NCBI GenBank assembly: GCA_000242815.2
Contig: AHHB01000043.1
Span: forward strand, 1 to 35,937
Direction: 5' to 3'
From: Janthinobacterium lividum PAMC 25724
GTDB taxonomy: Bacteria; Pseudomonadota; Gammaproteobacteria; Burkholderiales; Burkholderiaceae_D
Length of the DNA stretch: 35,937 nt
The position numbers were made by a program, and so were the translations under genes. Shown here piece by piece: positions 15,676 to 25,778 of this stretch. Below the pieces are notes generated by a model. It was not told the DNA's origin. It made no database searches and saw nothing but the letters and a program-made list of their open reading frames with translations. Every line of letters starts with the position of its first letter. Position 1 is the stretch's first letter.

Positions 15676-16740
15676 TTACTTCACAATTTGCGACAGCTCG
15701 CCGGCCTTGTAGCGCTCGGCCATTTTTTCCATCGTGATGACCTTGATTTTCGAGGCCTGGCCTTCGCAGCCGAATGCCTGCATGCGCGCGCGCACGATCT
15801 GCTCGGCAGCAGTGCGGGCTGGCTTGAGGAAGTCGCGCGGATCGAATTTCGACGGATTTTCAAACAAATACTTGCGGATTGCGGCCGTCATCGCCAGGCG
15901 GATATCGGTGTCGATGTTGATCTTGCGCACGCCGTGACGGATGCCTTCCTGGATTTCTTCGACTGGCACGCCGTAGGTTTCCTTCATGTCGCCGCCGAAT
16001 TCGCGGATGATGGCCAGCAATTCCTGCGGTACCGACGAGGAGCCATGCATCACCAGATGGGTGTTCGGGATACGCGCGTGGATTTCCTTGATGCGGTCGA
16101 TGGCCAGGATATCGCCAGTCGGCTTGCGCGTGAATTTATACGCGCCGTGCGAGGTGCCGATGGCGATCGCCAAGGCGTCGCACTGGGTGCGCTGCACGAA
16201 ATCGGCCGCTTGCGCCACGTCCGTCAGCAATTGCTCGCGCGTCATGGTGCCGTCGGCGCCGTGACCGTCTTCCTTGTCGCCCTTCATGGTTTCCAGCGAA
16301 CCGAGCACGCCCAGTTCCGCTTCCACCGTCACGCCGATGGCGTGCGAGAATTTCACCACTTCACGCGATACTTCCACGTTGTACTCGTACGAGGCGACCG
16401 ACTTGCCGTCCGCTTCCAGCGAGCCGTCCATCATCACGGAGGTGAAGCCCGAACGGATGGCAGCCATGCAGACGGCCGGCGACTGGCCGTGGTCCTGGTG
16501 CATGACGACAGGAATGTGCGGATACGCTTCGACGGCGGCGTCGATCAGGTGACGCAGGAAGGCTTCACCGGCGTACTTGCGCGCGCCAGCGGACGCTTGC
16601 ATGATCACCGGGCTGTTGAGCGCATCGGCGGCAGCCATGATGGCTTGCACTTGCTCCAGGTTATTGACGTTGAAAGCAGGAATGCCATAACCGTTTTCGG
16701 CGGCATGGTCCAGCAGTTGACGCATGGATACGAGAGACAT
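15676..16740 (-). CDS. fba: Class II fructose-bisphosphate aldolase
   Basis: 354 residues, a zinc-dependent aldolase of the Calvin-type subgroup (CbbA/Fda). It reversibly cleaves fructose-1,6-bisphosphate to DHAP and glyceraldehyde-3-phosphate. Visible are [22 protein letters not shown] (zinc His and catalytic Asp), [40 protein letters not shown] (zinc His), [11 protein letters not shown] (zinc His and phosphate loop) and [13 protein letters not shown]. The long C-terminus with [11 protein letters not shown] is typical of the betaproteobacterial enzyme. GGAG lies seven bases before the ATG. It follows pyk by 79 bases, with pgk further upstream, so three glycolytic genes are contiguous. Confidence 0.96.
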   Translation of the reverse strand: MSLVSMRQLLDHAAENGYGIPAFNVNNLEQVQAIMAAADALNSPVIMQASAGARKYAGEAFLRHLIDAAVEAYPHIPVVMHQDHGQSPAVCMAAIRSGFTSVMMDGSLEADGKSVASYEYNVEVSREVVKFSHAIGVTVEAELGVLGSLETMKGDKEDGHGADGTMTREQLLTDVAQAADFVQRTQCDALAIAIGTSHGAYKFTRKPTGDILAIDRIKEIHARIPNTHLVMHGSSSVPQELLAIIREFGGDMKETYGVPVEEIQEGIRHGVRKINIDTDIRLAMTAAIRKYLFENPSKFDPRDFLKPARTAAEQIVRARMQAFGCEGQASKIKVITMEKMAERYKAGELSQIVK

Positions 16741-16819
16741 GGTAATACTCCAGAGAACAATAGAAACTGTTGCGGCGCTTCGCAGTCCATGACCGCGCCG
16801 GCGCCTGAATTCGGGGGCC

Positions 16820-18268
16820 TTATTCCAATTCGCCGACTGTGACGATTTTCAGGGCATTCGTACCGCCCACCTGCCCCATCGGCTCGCCCCAGGTGACGAC
16901 GATCATGTCGCCCTTCTTGACGATACCCTGCGCTACCAGCAGCTCTTCGGCTTGCTTCAGCACTTGCGCGCTGGGGGCATTTTGCATCAGATGATACGCG
17001 CGCACATTGCGGTACAGCGCCGCTTTACGCAGGGTTGTCACACTCGGCGTCAGCGCATAGATCGGCGTGTCGATGCTGTGACGGCTCATCCACAGGGCGG
17101 TGGAACCCGATTCCGTCAGCGCCACGATGGCTTTCACGCGCAAGTGATGCGCCGTAAACAGGGCGCCATACGCGATCGACTGGTCGATGCGGGTAAACGT
17201 GACGTTGAGGAAATCGGCATCGAGCTTGTTGTATTCGGACTGTTCCGCCTCGACGCAGATGGCGGCCATCATTTCCACCGTTTCGATCGGGTACTTGCCC
17301 GAGGCCGTCTCGGCCGACGTCATGACGGCATCCGTGCCGTCGAGCACGGCATTGGCCACGTCGGACACTTCGGCCCGCGTGGGCACGGCGTTGACGATCA
17401 TCGATTCCATCATCTGCGTGGCAGTAATGGCCAGCTTGTTCGACGCGCGCGCCATCTTGATCATGCGTTTTTGCAGGGCCGGCACGGCCGCATTGCCCAC
17501 CTCGACCGCCAAATCACCGCGCGCCACCATGATGCCGTCCGAGGCATCGAGGATTTCCTGCAAGGCTGGAATGGCTTCCGCCCGCTCGATCTTGGCGATC
17601 ATCATCGGCTTGTGGTGGTACGCTTCGCCCGCGATATTGGCCAGCTGGCGCGCCATTTCCATGTCGGTCGCGCATTTCGGGAAGGAAATGGCCAAGTAGT
17701 CGGCCTGGAAACTCATGGCCGTCTTGATGTCTTCCATATCCTTCGCCGTCAGTGCGGGCGCGGACAGGCCGCCACCCTGGCGGTTGATGCCCTTGTTGTT
17801 CGACAATTCGCCACCGATCTTGACGGTGGTATGGATTTCACTGCCCTGAATGCGCTCGACGATCAGCACGATGAGGCCGTCGTTGAGCAGCAGCACATCG
17901 CCCTTGTGCAGGTCGCGCGGCAGGGCCTTGTAATCGAGGCCCACGCGTTCCTGGTTGCCTAGTTCGCCATTCTCGCCCCACTTGGCGTCGAGGATGAAGC
18001 GCTGGCCCGCTTCGAGCTCGATGCGGGTATTTTCAAACTTGCCGACGCGAATCTTCGGCCCTTGCATGTCGGCCATGATGGCCACTTCGCGGCCGCATTC
18101 AAGCGCCGCCTGACGCACCAGCGCGGCGCGGTCGATATGGTCTTGCGCCTTGCCATGGGAAAAATTCAAACGCACCACGTCGACACCCGCACGTATCATC
18201 TTCACCAAAATAGCGAAGTCGGTGGAGGCAGGGCCGATGGTTGCTACGATTTTTGTACCACGTGGCAT
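16820..18268 (-). CDS. pyk: Pyruvate kinase
   Basis: 482 residues. Transfers phosphate from phosphoenolpyruvate to ADP. Signatures are [45 protein letters not shown] in the B domain, [10 protein letters not shown] with the catalytic Lys, [47 protein letters not shown] and [10 protein letters not shown]. The C-terminal regulatory domain (about 345-482) is present and ends in a normal [11 protein letters not shown] region. Length fits PykA-type enzymes. An AAGGA Shine-Dalgarno sits five bases before the ATG. A hairpin terminator candidate separates it from pgk. Confidence 0.96.
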   Translation of the reverse strand: MPRGTKIVATIGPASTDFAILVKMIRAGVDVVRLNFSHGKAQDHIDRAALVRQAALECGREVAIMADMQGPKIRVGKFENTRIELEAGQRFILDAKWGENGELGNQERVGLDYKALPRDLHKGDVLLLNDGLIVLIVERIQGSEIHTTVKIGGELSNNKGINRQGGGLSAPALTAKDMEDIKTAMSFQADYLAISFPKCATDMEMARQLANIAGEAYHHKPMMIAKIERAEAIPALQEILDASDGIMVARGDLAVEVGNAAVPALQKRMIKMARASNKLAITATQMMESMIVNAVPTRAEVSDVANAVLDGTDAVMTSAETASGKYPIETVEMMAAICVEAEQSEYNKLDADFLNVTFTRIDQSIAYGALFTAHHLRVKAIVALTESGSTALWMSRHSIDTPIYALTPSVTTLRKAALYRNVRAYHLMQNAPSAQVLKQAEELLVAQGIVKKGDMIVVTWGEPMGQVGGTNALKIVTVGELE

Positions 18269-18337
18269 AGGAGTCCTTTTGCGCCAACAAGACGCTAGCT
18301 GAGCAAGACCTGGCAGCGACGCCGCCCGGCAAGGTAA

Positions 18338-18361
18338 AAGCGCAGCGATCAGGCTGCGCTT
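18338..18361 (-). terminator. Hairpin between pgk and pyk
   Basis: AAGCGCAGC, loop GATCAG, GCTGCGCTT: a perfect 9-bp stem 30 bases past the pgk stop. On the minus strand it ends CTTTTACC, a short T-run, so it is a plausible partial terminator that reduces pgk read-through into pyk. Confidence 0.55.
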
Positions 18362-18390
18362 GCTACTGAACTGCTGACGACGGCTAAAAA

Positions 18391-19602
18391 TTAAGCAGCG
18401 CGCTGCAGGAGAATGTCCACGGCGGGCAAAGTCTTGCCTTCCAGGAACTCCAGGAAAGCACCGCCGCCCGTCGAGATATAGCTGATTTTATCGGTGATGT
18501 CATACTTGGCAATCGCCGCCAGGGTGTCGCCACCGCCAGCGATCGAGAATGCTTTCGATTCGGCAATCGCCAGCGCCAAGGTCTTGGTGCCGTTGCCGAA
18601 CTGGTCAAATTCGAACACGCCCACGGGGCCGTTCCACACGATGGTGCCGGCAGCGGCAATCTGCTGTGCCAGCAGGGCCGCCGTTTTCGGGCCGATATCG
18701 AGGATCATGTCGTCGTCAGCCACATCGGCCACGTCCTTGACGGTCGCGCTAGCGGTTGGCGAAAATTCCTTGGCGCACACGACGTCGACAGGAATCGGCA
18801 CTTGCGCGCCGCGCTTGGCCATGATCTCGATGATGGCTTTGGCTTCTTCCACGAGTTCCGCTTCCACCAGCGACTTGCCGACATTCAAGCCAACGGCCTT
18901 CATGAAGGTGTTGGCGATGCCGCCGCCGACGATCAGATTATCGACCTTGTCGGACAAGGCTTTCAGGATGGTCAGCTTGCTCGATACTTTCGAACCGGCA
19001 ACAATGGCCAGCAAAGGGCGGGCCGGCGCGTGCAAGGCTTTCCCCAGCGCATCGAGTTCGGCGGCCAGCAGCGGACCGGCGCAGGCGACAGGCGCGAACT
19101 TGGCGATGCCGTGCGTGGATGCTTCGGCGCGGTGGGCCGTGCCGAACGCGTCATTGACATAAATATCGCACAGCTTGGCCATTTTTTGCGCCAGCACATC
19201 GCTGTTTTTCTTTTCGCCCTGGTTGACGCGCACGTTTTCCAGCATGACCACCTGGCCATTGGACAGGTTTTCCAGGCCGGCGCCATCGGTCCAGTTTTGC
19301 TTCAGTACAACTTCTTGGCCCAGCAGCTCGGACAGGCGGGCCGCCACCGGCGCCAGGCTGTCGGCCGGCTTGAACTCGCCTTCCGTCGGACGGCCCAAGT
19401 GCGACGTCACCATGACGGCTGCGCCAGCGTCGAGCGCAGCGCGGATGGCCGGCACCGAGGCGCGGATGCGCGTATCTTCGGTGATCTTGCCACTCTCATC
19501 TTGCGGGACGTTCAGGTCGGCGCGGATAAACACGCGCTTGCCTTGCAGTGCATTTTGGGCGATCAAATCTTGCAGACGGATGAAGTTGAGAACAGCTGAC
19601 AT
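18391..19602 (-). CDS. pgk: Phosphoglycerate kinase
   Basis: 403 residues. Transfers phosphate from 1,3-bisphosphoglycerate to ADP. Visible are [65 protein letters not shown] (substrate Arg and His), [45 protein letters not shown] and [13 protein letters not shown]. All substrate and nucleotide loops are intact. The N-terminal extension of about ten residues ([10 protein letters not shown]) is common in betaproteobacteria. It heads the glycolytic/purine run; its promoter should lie in the 77-base gap to azlD. Confidence 0.97.
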   Translation of the reverse strand: MSAVLNFIRLQDLIAQNALQGKRVFIRADLNVPQDESGKITEDTRIRASVPAIRAALDAGAAVMVTSHLGRPTEGEFKPADSLAPVAARLSELLGQEVVLKQNWTDGAGLENLSNGQVVMLENVRVNQGEKKNSDVLAQKMAKLCDIYVNDAFGTAHRAEASTHGIAKFAPVACAGPLLAAELDALGKALHAPARPLLAIVAGSKVSSKLTILKALSDKVDNLIVGGGIANTFMKAVGLNVGKSLVEAELVEEAKAIIEIMAKRGAQVPIPVDVVCAKEFSPTASATVKDVADVADDDMILDIGPKTAALLAQQIAAAGTIVWNGPVGVFEFDQFGNGTKTLALAIAESKAFSIAGGGDTLAAIAKYDITDKISYISTGGGAFLEFLEGKTLPAVDILLQRAA

Positions 19603-19679
19603 GGCGATCCAGATGACGAGTGGAAGGAAGTGCGCTATTTTACCGCAATGCCCAAGGCAAATCGCCGATTTGTCCGGCT

Positions 19680-20039
19680 TTACTGAAAAACATGCAACAG
19701 TCGCAAGCCCGTGAAAACCAGCATGCCAAACACAATGGTTTGCAGCATATTGCGGCGGAGCACAAAAAAGAGCGTCGCAGCAATACCCGACAAGAGTTTC
19801 AAATTCGACAATTCGAAATATACTTGCTGCCCGTCCATCAGCATATCGGGCGCGATGATGGCCGCCAGCGCGCAGGCCGGTGCAAAGCGCAGCATCTCAT
19901 TGATCCTGCGCGGAATGCTGATGTGATGGCCGACCAGCCAGAAGGTGCTGCGCGTGGCAGCTGTGGCCACCACCAGCACGGCGATGGCGATCCACACGTC
20001 GCCCCTGCCCCAGTCTATACCGTCTATACCGTCAAACAT
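19680..20039 (-). CDS. azlD: AzlD family subunit of branched-chain amino acid exporter
   Basis: 119 residues with four predicted membrane helices (about 14-30, 50-66, 78-95 and 100-117) and the family pattern TRSTFWLVG...[23 protein letters not shown]. AzlD pairs with AzlC to export branched-chain amino acids or analogues. The first 8 bases overlap the end of azlC, so the two are co-translated. The extra N-terminal residues GIDGID come from a small 9-base direct repeat (20019-20036). Confidence 0.88.
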   Translation of the reverse strand: MFDGIDGIDWGRGDVWIAIAVLVVATAATRSTFWLVGHHISIPRRINEMLRFAPACALAAIIAPDMLMDGQQVYFELSNLKLLSGIAATLFFVLRRNMLQTIVFGMLVFTGLRLLHVFQ

Positions 20040-20766
20040 GGCGTTTTTTCCATTTTTCCGTCAATTCTTCCACGGCCATGGCGCTGACCATACCCACCAG
20101 CACGGCCACCAGCAAGCCCAGCTTATACGGCAGGCCGTAGGCCAGCACGGCTACCGTGCCCGCCACCAGCACGCCGCACAGGGCGGCGCGGCTGAGAATC
20201 AGGGGTACGGTGACGCACAGGATCGCCAGAGTCCCGGCAAACCCCAGCCCCCATTCAGCCGGTACGACGGCGCCCAGCACGATGCCGATGAGGGAACCGG
20301 TTTGCCAGGCCAGCCAGTTAGGGTAGATCAAGCCCTTGAGGAAGGGCAGCTTGGCCGGGTCCGGCGTTTCATGGGGGTAGCGCTGCAAGAACAGGCCCAC
20401 GGTGATATCGCCGGCCACATAGCCGAGCGCAAAGCGCTGGCGCCACGGCAAATGGGAGAAATGCGGGGCCAGCAGCACGGAAAAGATGACAAAACGCAGA
20501 TTGACGACGAGGGCCGTGGCAAAAATCACCCACACGGGCGCGTGCGCGGCCAGCAGGGGCAAGGACGCCAGCTGGGCCGAGCCGGCAAAGACCAGCAGCG
20601 TCATCGCCCCTGCCTGCACCGGCGTCAGGCCGCTTTTCACCATGGCAACGCCCACCACCATACCCCAGGCGGCAATGCCCAGCAGGCTGGGCGCCCCCAG
20701 TTTCAGGCCAGCGCGCCAAGCGTCTTTCAGCAAGCCCTCGTCCTTGTCGGCGGCAACGGCATTCAC
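20032..20766 (-). CDS. azlC: AzlC family branched-chain amino acid exporter, large subunit
   Basis: 244 residues with about seven to eight membrane helices. AzlC features are GAPSLLGIAAWGMVVGVAMVKSG, MTLLVFAGSAQLASLPLL, ATALVVNLRFVIFSVLLAPHF, GYVAGDITVGLF and WLAWQTGSLIGIVLG. Together with AzlD it forms an inner-membrane exporter. A GGAG Shine-Dalgarno is about 11 bases before the ATG. No Lrp- or AzlB-like regulator is next to it. It is divergent from the zinc-finger protein gene across 257 bases. Confidence 0.9.
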   Translation of the reverse strand: MNAVAADKDEGLLKDAWRAGLKLGAPSLLGIAAWGMVVGVAMVKSGLTPVQAGAMTLLVFAGSAQLASLPLLAAHAPVWVIFATALVVNLRFVIFSVLLAPHFSHLPWRQRFALGYVAGDITVGLFLQRYPHETPDPAKLPFLKGLIYPNWLAWQTGSLIGIVLGAVVPAEWGLGFAGTLAILCVTVPLILSRAALCGVLVAGTVAVLAYGLPYKLGLLVAVLVGMVSAMAVEELTEKWKKRHV

Positions 20767-20962
20767 GCGATGCTCCGGTAGGCTGAGTGTGGTAACTGCA
20801 CAACATTTAGGCAGGGCGAGAGGGGCGGCAACGGTAATACCGGCAAGGCAAATCCAGTCAGTGTGGCGCTGCAGCCGCTATATTTGCGCAAAAAACGCGC
20901 CGCAGCCGCAAATAATCAAGCCGCCATTTTAGCCATGATTTTTGCTGTCTGCCTGAATCCGT

Positions 20963-20968
20963 TAAAAT
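20963..20968 (+). promoter_or_regulatory. Candidate -10 box of the zinc-finger protein gene
   Basis: TAAAAT, five of six consensus bases, lies 55 bases before the start codon. Possible -35 boxes TTTTTG (18-base spacing) or TTGCTG (15-base spacing) precede it. It lies in the 257-base gap between azlC and the zinc-finger gene; I see no gene in that gap. Confidence 0.3.
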
Positions 20969-21023
20969 CGTACTTTTTGCAGCAGCCGACTTCCTTCCAT
21001 ATAGCCTCACGGAGCATGACAAG

Positions 21024-21218
21024 ATGACAAAAACCACCCAGCCAGCGGTCGAACTCGACAGTAAAGACTTGCCAGCCCACTGCCCTAACCCGGCCATGCC
21101 GCTGTGGTCGTCGCATCCGCGCGTGTTTCTGGAGTTTAACCATGACGGTATCGCCAAGTGCCCGTATTGCGGCACGGCGTACACCCTGAAGGAAGGCGCC
21201 AGCGCCGGCCATCATTAA
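21024..21218 (+). CDS. Small CHCC zinc-finger protein
   Basis: 64 residues. Cys20, His31, Cys46 and Cys49 (in the CPYCG turn), with SSHPRVFLEF between, match the zf-CHCC domain, related to the zinc-binding NDUFS6 subunit of mitochondrial complex I. In betaproteobacteria such proteins are encoded singly and their role is not established. GGAG lies about 8-11 bases before the ATG. A strong terminator follows immediately, so it is likely monocistronic. Confidence 0.85.
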   Translation: MTKTTQPAVELDSKDLPAHCPNPAMPLWSSHPRVFLEFNHDGIAKCPYCGTAYTLKEGASAGHH

Positions 21219-21227
21219 GCTGCCCAG

Positions 21228-21252
21228 CGGCGCGCACCGAGCGCGCCGTTTT
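21228..21252 (+). terminator. Intrinsic terminator after the zinc-finger gene
   Basis: CGGCGCGC, loop ACCGA, GCGCGCCG, then TTTT: a perfect 8-bp GC stem with a short T-run, nine bases past the stop codon. Confidence 0.7.
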
Positions 21253-21261
21253 CATTTGCAC

Positions 21262-21289
21262 CTCTGAGTGTCATACTCTGAGTGTCATA
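21262..21289 (+). repeat. Two perfect 14-base tandem repeats
   Basis: CTCTGAGTGTCATA occurs twice head to tail, followed by TATAG. It sits 25 bases upstream of the NTF2-like gene, where its promoter would be expected. It is a tandem duplication or a double binding site. Confidence 0.8.
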
Positions 21290-21313
21290 TATAGCGCTCA
21301 AGCCGGAGTCGTC

Positions 21314-21739
21314 ATGAAACGTCTGAAAGAACTCAATGGCAGCGCCGCCGAAGTCGAAGCGGCGTTCTACGATGCCTTGCACCGCGCCGACCTCGAAGCG
21401 CTGATGGCGCTGTGGGCCGACGATGAAGAGATCGTCTGCATCCACCCGGGCGGAGCGCGCCTGATCGGCCATGCCGCCATCCGCGCCGCATGGGAAACTA
21501 TCCTCGCCGGCGGTGGCCTGCACATCGTGCCGGCACAGCTGCATGAAACGCACAATTTGATGAGTTCGGTACACACCGTCATCGAAGGCGTCACCAATGA
21601 AGCCGGCGCTGCGGCGCACTTGCTGGCCACGAATGTGTATGTGAAAACGCCGCGCGGCTGGCGCATCGTCCTGCACCACGCCTCCGTCGCCCCCGGCGGC
21701 GCGCCGCCTGACGTCACGCGAGCGCAGATCTTGCACTGA
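21314..21739 (+). CDS. NTF2-like (SnoaL/DUF4440-type) protein
   Basis: 141 residues with the alpha+beta cone fold of NTF2-like proteins: EVEAAFYDALHRADLEALMALWADDEEIVCIHPGG, a following IGHAAIRAAWETIL helix, and C-terminal strands ATNVYVKTPRGWRIVLHHAS. Bacterial members are small-molecule-binding or ketosteroid-isomerase-like proteins; the ligand here is unknown. GGAG precedes the ATG by six bases, which decides this start over longer open frames. The stop and the next start share one base (TGATG), so it is coupled to the YheT-type hydrolase. Confidence 0.82.
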   Translation: MKRLKELNGSAAEVEAAFYDALHRADLEALMALWADDEEIVCIHPGGARLIGHAAIRAAWETILAGGGLHIVPAQLHETHNLMSSVHTVIEGVTNEAGAAAHLLATNVYVKTPRGWRIVLHHASVAPGGAPPDVTRAQILH

Positions 21740-22776
21740 TGCCTATACCCTTTTCCACCAGCGCGCCCTACAGCGCGCCACTCTGGCTGCCCGGCGGCCA
21801 CGCGCAGACGATTTATCCGGCCGTATGCCTGGCCAAGCCGGCCGTGCTGTTCCGCCGCGAACGCTGGCAAGCACCCGATGGCGATTTCGTCGACGTCGAC
21901 CTGGTCGACGGCCAGCCGGGCCAGCCTTTCGTGGTGCTGTTCCACGGTTTGGAAGGCTCATCGAACAGCCACTACGCGCGCGCCCTGATGGCCGAGGTAG
22001 CCGCGCGCGGCTGGTCGGGCGCCGTGCCGCATTTTCGCGGCTGCTCGGGCGTAGCCAACCTGGCGCCGCGCTTTTACCACTCGGGCGATGCACAGGAAGT
22101 GGACTGGATCGTGCAGCGCCTGCGCCCGCGCGCAACGGGCAAGTTTTACGCAGCCGGCGTCTCGCTGGGCGGCAATGCCCTGCTATGCTGGCTGGGCCAG
22201 TCGCAGCACCAGGCCGAGATCATCGATGCCGCTGCGGCCGTGTCTGCCCCGCTGGACCTGGCGCAGGGAGGCAAGGCCTTGTCTTCCGGCGCCAACCGGC
22301 TCTATACGCGCATGTTCCTGAACACGCTCAAACCCAAATGCCTGGCCAAGCTGGAACAGTTTCCGGGCCTGTTTGCACGCGACGCCATGCTCGCTGCGCG
22401 CGACTTGCACGCCTTCGACAATGTCGTCACGGCCCCCCTGCATGGATACCGCGATGCCGACGATTACTGGCACCGCGCCAGCGCCAAGCATGTCTTGCAA
22501 GACATCACTGTGCCGACCCTGGTGTTAAATGCGCAAAACGATCCTTTCCTGCCCGGGCGCTACTTGCCGCGCAGCGCCGCAAGCAAGGTAACGCTCGAGT
22601 ATCCGCGCCACGGCGGCCACGTCGGCTTTGCCGCTGGCAGCTTGCCAGGCAGTACGCGCTGGCTGCCGCAGCGCCTGATACATTTTTTTGAAGGCGGCAA
22701 CACGGCGCCAGCGGCACCACAAAGCTGTCACGCTAGTGGCTCGCAAACGCACACGGAAAACCCTACACATGGATGA
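21739..22776 (+). CDS. YheT-type alpha/beta hydrolase
   Basis: 345 residues. The YheT/EMB8 family pattern is LWLPGGHAQTIYPA at the N-terminus, VVLFHGLEGSSNSHYARAL, a PHFRGCSG turn with YHSGD, and nucleophile elbow AGVSLGGNAL with Ser142. Asp268 (NAQNDPF) and His294 (HGGHVGF) complete the triad. Members are cytosolic esterases of uncertain substrate. The last about 28 residues are low-complexity and overlap the next gene by eight bases. The order NTF2-like, yheT-like and the 196-residue conserved protein suggests one operon. Confidence 0.9.
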   Translation: MPIPFSTSAPYSAPLWLPGGHAQTIYPAVCLAKPAVLFRRERWQAPDGDFVDVDLVDGQPGQPFVVLFHGLEGSSNSHYARALMAEVAARGWSGAVPHFRGCSGVANLAPRFYHSGDAQEVDWIVQRLRPRATGKFYAAGVSLGGNALLCWLGQSQHQAEIIDAAAAVSAPLDLAQGGKALSSGANRLYTRMFLNTLKPKCLAKLEQFPGLFARDAMLAARDLHAFDNVVTAPLHGYRDADDYWHRASAKHVLQDITVPTLVLNAQNDPFLPGRYLPRSAASKVTLEYPRHGGHVGFAAGSLPGSTRWLPQRLIHFFEGGNTAPAAPQSCHASGSQTHTENPTHG

Positions 22777-23359
22777 ACTCGTCAAACAGGCGCTGGCCAA
22801 ATGGCCCAACGTGCCCCACTGCTACGGCTGGCTGGGTCTGGATGCGCGCGGCAACTGGCGCATGCGCGACCAGCAGGCGCAACAGCAACAACTGCCAGGC
22901 GACAAGATCGCCCACGTGGCCCTGCTGGGATTTATCAACCGCAATTACGACCATGACGAACGCGGTTGCTGGTTTTTCCAGAATGGCCCGCAGCGCGTCT
23001 ACCTGAACCTGGAAGCGACGCCGTATATCGCCCGCAGCGATCCGCAGCACGGTTTTGTCTTGCAGACAGGCGCGCCGCTGGCGGCCATCGATGCCGCCTG
23101 GCTGTGCGACAACGGGGCGCTCATCCTGCGCCAGGGCGACTGCGTGGCGCAGGTCGATGACCGCGATATGGCGCAGGTGCTGCCCGCGCTGCGCGTCGAC
23201 GGACAGGTGGCCAGCGACGAGGCGATGCTGGACTGGCTGGAAAATAACCAGGGGAACTTGGTGTTATTGCATGACGGCAAGGAGATTGCCGTGCAGCCGC
23301 TGGCCTATGCCAGCGTAGCGCAAACCTTCGGCTTCCAGCGCGCGCCGCAAGCCGAATAA
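22769..23359 (+). CDS. Conserved protein of unknown function, possibly DUF2946
   Basis: 196 residues, soluble, with no signal peptide. It begins MDELVKQALAKWPNVPHCYGWLGLDARG and contains IAHVALLGFINRNYDHDERGCWFFQNGPQRVYLNLEATP in its first half. I recognise this as a protein conserved beside yheT-like genes in Burkholderiales, annotated by some as DUF2946, but I am not certain of the family name. Conserved Trp, His and Asp residues suggest a real fold; no catalytic motif is obvious. The start at 22769 lies inside the end of the hydrolase gene (8-base overlap), so it is probably translated by coupling. It ends four bases before the convergent M48 gene. Confidence 0.78.
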   Translation: MDELVKQALAKWPNVPHCYGWLGLDARGNWRMRDQQAQQQQLPGDKIAHVALLGFINRNYDHDERGCWFFQNGPQRVYLNLEATPYIARSDPQHGFVLQTGAPLAAIDAAWLCDNGALILRQGDCVAQVDDRDMAQVLPALRVDGQVASDEAMLDWLENNQGNLVLLHDGKEIAVQPLAYASVAQTFGFQRAPQAE

Positions 23360-23362
23360 AAA

Positions 23363-25039
23363 CTAGCCCTTCTGGTCCTTGATCTGTTCGCGGCGCTTTT
23401 CCTGCAGTTCGCGCTCGCGCGCATCGATCACGGCCTGGTCATAAAAAGTCGCGTCCGTCGATTTGCGGGCGATCGTCAACTGGTCCAGCGCGGCCATGGT
23501 GGCGCCCTGCAGCACGTAGGATTCGGCCAGCGCCATGTGCTGCAAGGTCATCTTGCCCTGGTCCGCATAAGACTTCGCCAATAAATCATACAGTTCCGGC
23601 TCTTCCTTGTAGAGCTGCACCTGGTCGCGCAAGTACAAGGTCGATTGCTCCAGCTTGCCCGCCGCCATCAACGCTTGCGCATACTGGTGGGCAATACCGC
23701 GCGAGAGCGGAAACTGCTGGCGCGCCGCCTCGGCCGCCTTCAGGGCTTGCTGCGCCACTTCCTTTTTCTGCGCCGGCATCAGCAACACTTCCAGCCCCAT
23801 CGCGGCCAGCAGCGAATTGGGGCCCTGCGTGCCACCCGAGGTATACACATTCGGCCCGGCCGGCTGGTGCAGCGCGGCATTGGCCGCATCGAGTTCCTTC
23901 TGCGCCTCGACCGGTTTACCCTGCTTGACGGCGACGAAGGACAAGCCGTAATGGGCGGCCGTCACCTGGAAGCGGCTTTGCTGCTCCAGTTGCGTCTTGA
24001 AGATGGCCGCAGCATTGAGCAAGCCTTGCACGCTTTCATCTTGCAGCACGCGCGCGCGGGCGCGGGCCAGGTGGAAACTCAAGCTATCCGGACGCTGCTT
24101 GTAGGGCTGCTCGCGGATGCGTGCCTGGATGTCGGCGATGCGCTCCGTCGTCAGCGGGTGCGTCTGCAGATAGGCGGGCATCAGGTCACTGTACGAGCGG
24201 CTGGCGGCCTGCATGCGGCCGAAGAAGGCGACCATGCCGGTGGTATCGAAACCGGCTTCGCCCATGATCTGGAAGCCGATGCGGTCGGCCTCGCGTTCGG
24301 CATCGCGGCCGAAATTGAGCTGGCGCTGGATGGCCAGGCCCTGGCCCGCGGCAAACACGCCCAGCGCCACATCGCCGCCCGCGCGTGATGCCAGCGCCGC
24401 GAGCAGCATGGCCGCCAGCGGCATCAGGGCATCCTGGCGCTGCTGGCCCAGCATGCGCGCGATATGGCGCTGCGCCACGTGGCCGATTTCGTGCGACAGC
24501 ACGGACGCCAGTTCGGCCTCCGTTTGGGCTGCCAGTACCAGCGCCGAATGGACGCCGATGAAACCACCGGGCAAGGCAAACGCGTTCAATTGCGGATCGC
24601 GCACGGCAAAGAAAAAATAGTCGTAATTCGTTTCGCCGCGCACGCTGGGGCGCGCCGCCACGAGGGCGTTGCCGAAGGTGTTCAGGTATTCCAGCAAGGG
24701 CGCGTCGTCGAGATAATCGCGGTCGCCGCGGATGCCACGCATGATTTCCTCGCCGATCTTGCGCTCCATCGCCGGCGACAGGTCTTCGCGCGAGGTGTCG
24801 CCCAGGTTCGGCAGATTCGGCGCTGACGGCACGGCCAGCGGCGTCCAGTTGCCGGCCGGCTTGGCCACCGCGCTGGCGGCCGACGCCGGTGCGGACGTGT
24901 AGGATTGCGCCAGCGCAAACGGCGCCGCCAGCCACAATGCAGCGAGCATGGTTGCGCGCCGGCAGCCGCACAGCGATGCTGCAGCGGCGTTTTCAAATAC
25001 GCTCGGAAGGGTAGTTTTTGAATTCACGGGTGCTATCAT
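23363..25039 (-). CDS. M48 family periplasmic metalloprotease with TPR tail (BepA-like)
   Basis: 558 residues. A hydrophobic stretch at 31-44 ([14 protein letters not shown]) is the signal core, so the protein is exported. The M48 catalytic domain covers about 85-310: zinc motif HEIGH at 183-187, third ligand Glu248 in [10 protein letters not shown], and the conserved [29 protein letters not shown] before it. From about 320 to 545 there are helical TPR-like repeats, as in E. coli BepA (YfgC), which degrades stalled outer-membrane proteins and helps LptD assembly. The start is uncertain: the ATG at 25039 lies inside a possible -10 box (TATGAT, 25035-25040), so GTG at 25027 or a later start may be used. 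Four bases separate it from the convergent gene. Confidence 0.9.
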   Translation of the reverse strand: MIAPVNSKTTLPSVFENAAAASLCGCRRATMLAALWLAAPFALAQSYTSAPASAASAVAKPAGNWTPLAVPSAPNLPNLGDTSREDLSPAMERKIGEEIMRGIRGDRDYLDDAPLLEYLNTFGNALVAARPSVRGETNYDYFFFAVRDPQLNAFALPGGFIGVHSALVLAAQTEAELASVLSHEIGHVAQRHIARMLGQQRQDALMPLAAMLLAALASRAGGDVALGVFAAGQGLAIQRQLNFGRDAEREADRIGFQIMGEAGFDTTGMVAFFGRMQAASRSYSDLMPAYLQTHPLTTERIADIQARIREQPYKQRPDSLSFHLARARARVLQDESVQGLLNAAAIFKTQLEQQSRFQVTAAHYGLSFVAVKQGKPVEAQKELDAANAALHQPAGPNVYTSGGTQGPNSLLAAMGLEVLLMPAQKKEVAQQALKAAEAARQQFPLSRGIAHQYAQALMAAGKLEQSTLYLRDQVQLYKEEPELYDLLAKSYADQGKMTLQHMALAESYVLQGATMAALDQLTIARKSTDATFYDQAVIDARERELQEKRREQIKDQKG

Positions 25040-25144
25040 ACCTTGTTAGCGGCGCCCATTCCCACGCGACAAACATGCACCATGCCAAGACATGGCGTGC
25101 TGGCCTGGCGTGCCGCATCTCCACTCCTCACCTATTTTGACGCC

Positions 25145-25651
25145 ATGACAACAGCAGACAAGCAAGCCCCCGCCGGGGAACTGAGCCATTTCGATGCCAC
25201 GGGCCAGGCCCATATGGTCGACGTAGGCAGCAAGGAAGACACGCGCCGTAGCGCCGTGGCCGCCGGCACCATCCGCATGCAAGCGGCCACCCTGGCCTTG
25301 ATTATTTCAGGCAACGCCAAGAAAGGCGACGTACTCGGCATCGCCCGCATCGCCGCCATCATGGGCGCCAAGCGCACCAGCGACCTGATTCCCCTATGCC
25401 ACCCGCTCGCCCTCACCCGCGTCAGCGTCGATTTTGACGTCGATGAAGCGGCCAACAGCGTGCACTGCCGCGCCCAGGTCGACACCACGGGCAAGACCGG
25501 CGTGGAAATGGAAGCGCTCACTGCCGTGCAAATCGGCTTGCTGACGATCTACGATATGTGCAAGGCCGTCGACCGGGGCATGGTCATGACGAATGTGCGC
25601 GTGCTGGAAAAGCATGGCGGCAAGTCGGGTGATTGGCACGCCGAGGTGTAA
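25145..25651 (+). CDS. moaC: Cyclic pyranopterin monophosphate synthase
   Basis: 168 residues. MoaC converts 3',8-cyclo-7,8-dihydro-GTP to cyclic pyranopterin monophosphate in molybdenum cofactor synthesis. Signatures are [56 protein letters not shown] (catalytic Lys and His), [35 protein letters not shown], and the Gly-Lys-Ser/Gly C-terminus. The Met at 25145 gives the usual N-terminus; longer open frames (25043, 25082) add an unrelated stretch. No other moa gene is adjacent. It is divergent from the M48 gene. Confidence 0.95.
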   Translation: MTTADKQAPAGELSHFDATGQAHMVDVGSKEDTRRSAVAAGTIRMQAATLALIISGNAKKGDVLGIARIAAIMGAKRTSDLIPLCHPLALTRVSVDFDVDEAANSVHCRAQVDTTGKTGVEMEALTAVQIGLLTIYDMCKAVDRGMVMTNVRVLEKHGGKSGDWHAEV

Positions 25652-25778
25652 GGCGACAGCGCCACCGCTACAGGCAGGCACTGGCTGAGCCAACTTAACG
25701 CGGCGCACACGCCCGCATGCAGGGATGCGCGCGCCGTGGCCATGCCGAGCCGGCCAGTAACACGGCAATAACTGCCAG

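Noticed and set aside
23363..23480. Possible pseudogene border at the four-base gap between the 196-residue protein and the M48 gene
   Set aside because: Both convergent genes end normally with full-length proteins; the tight gap is just compact packing.
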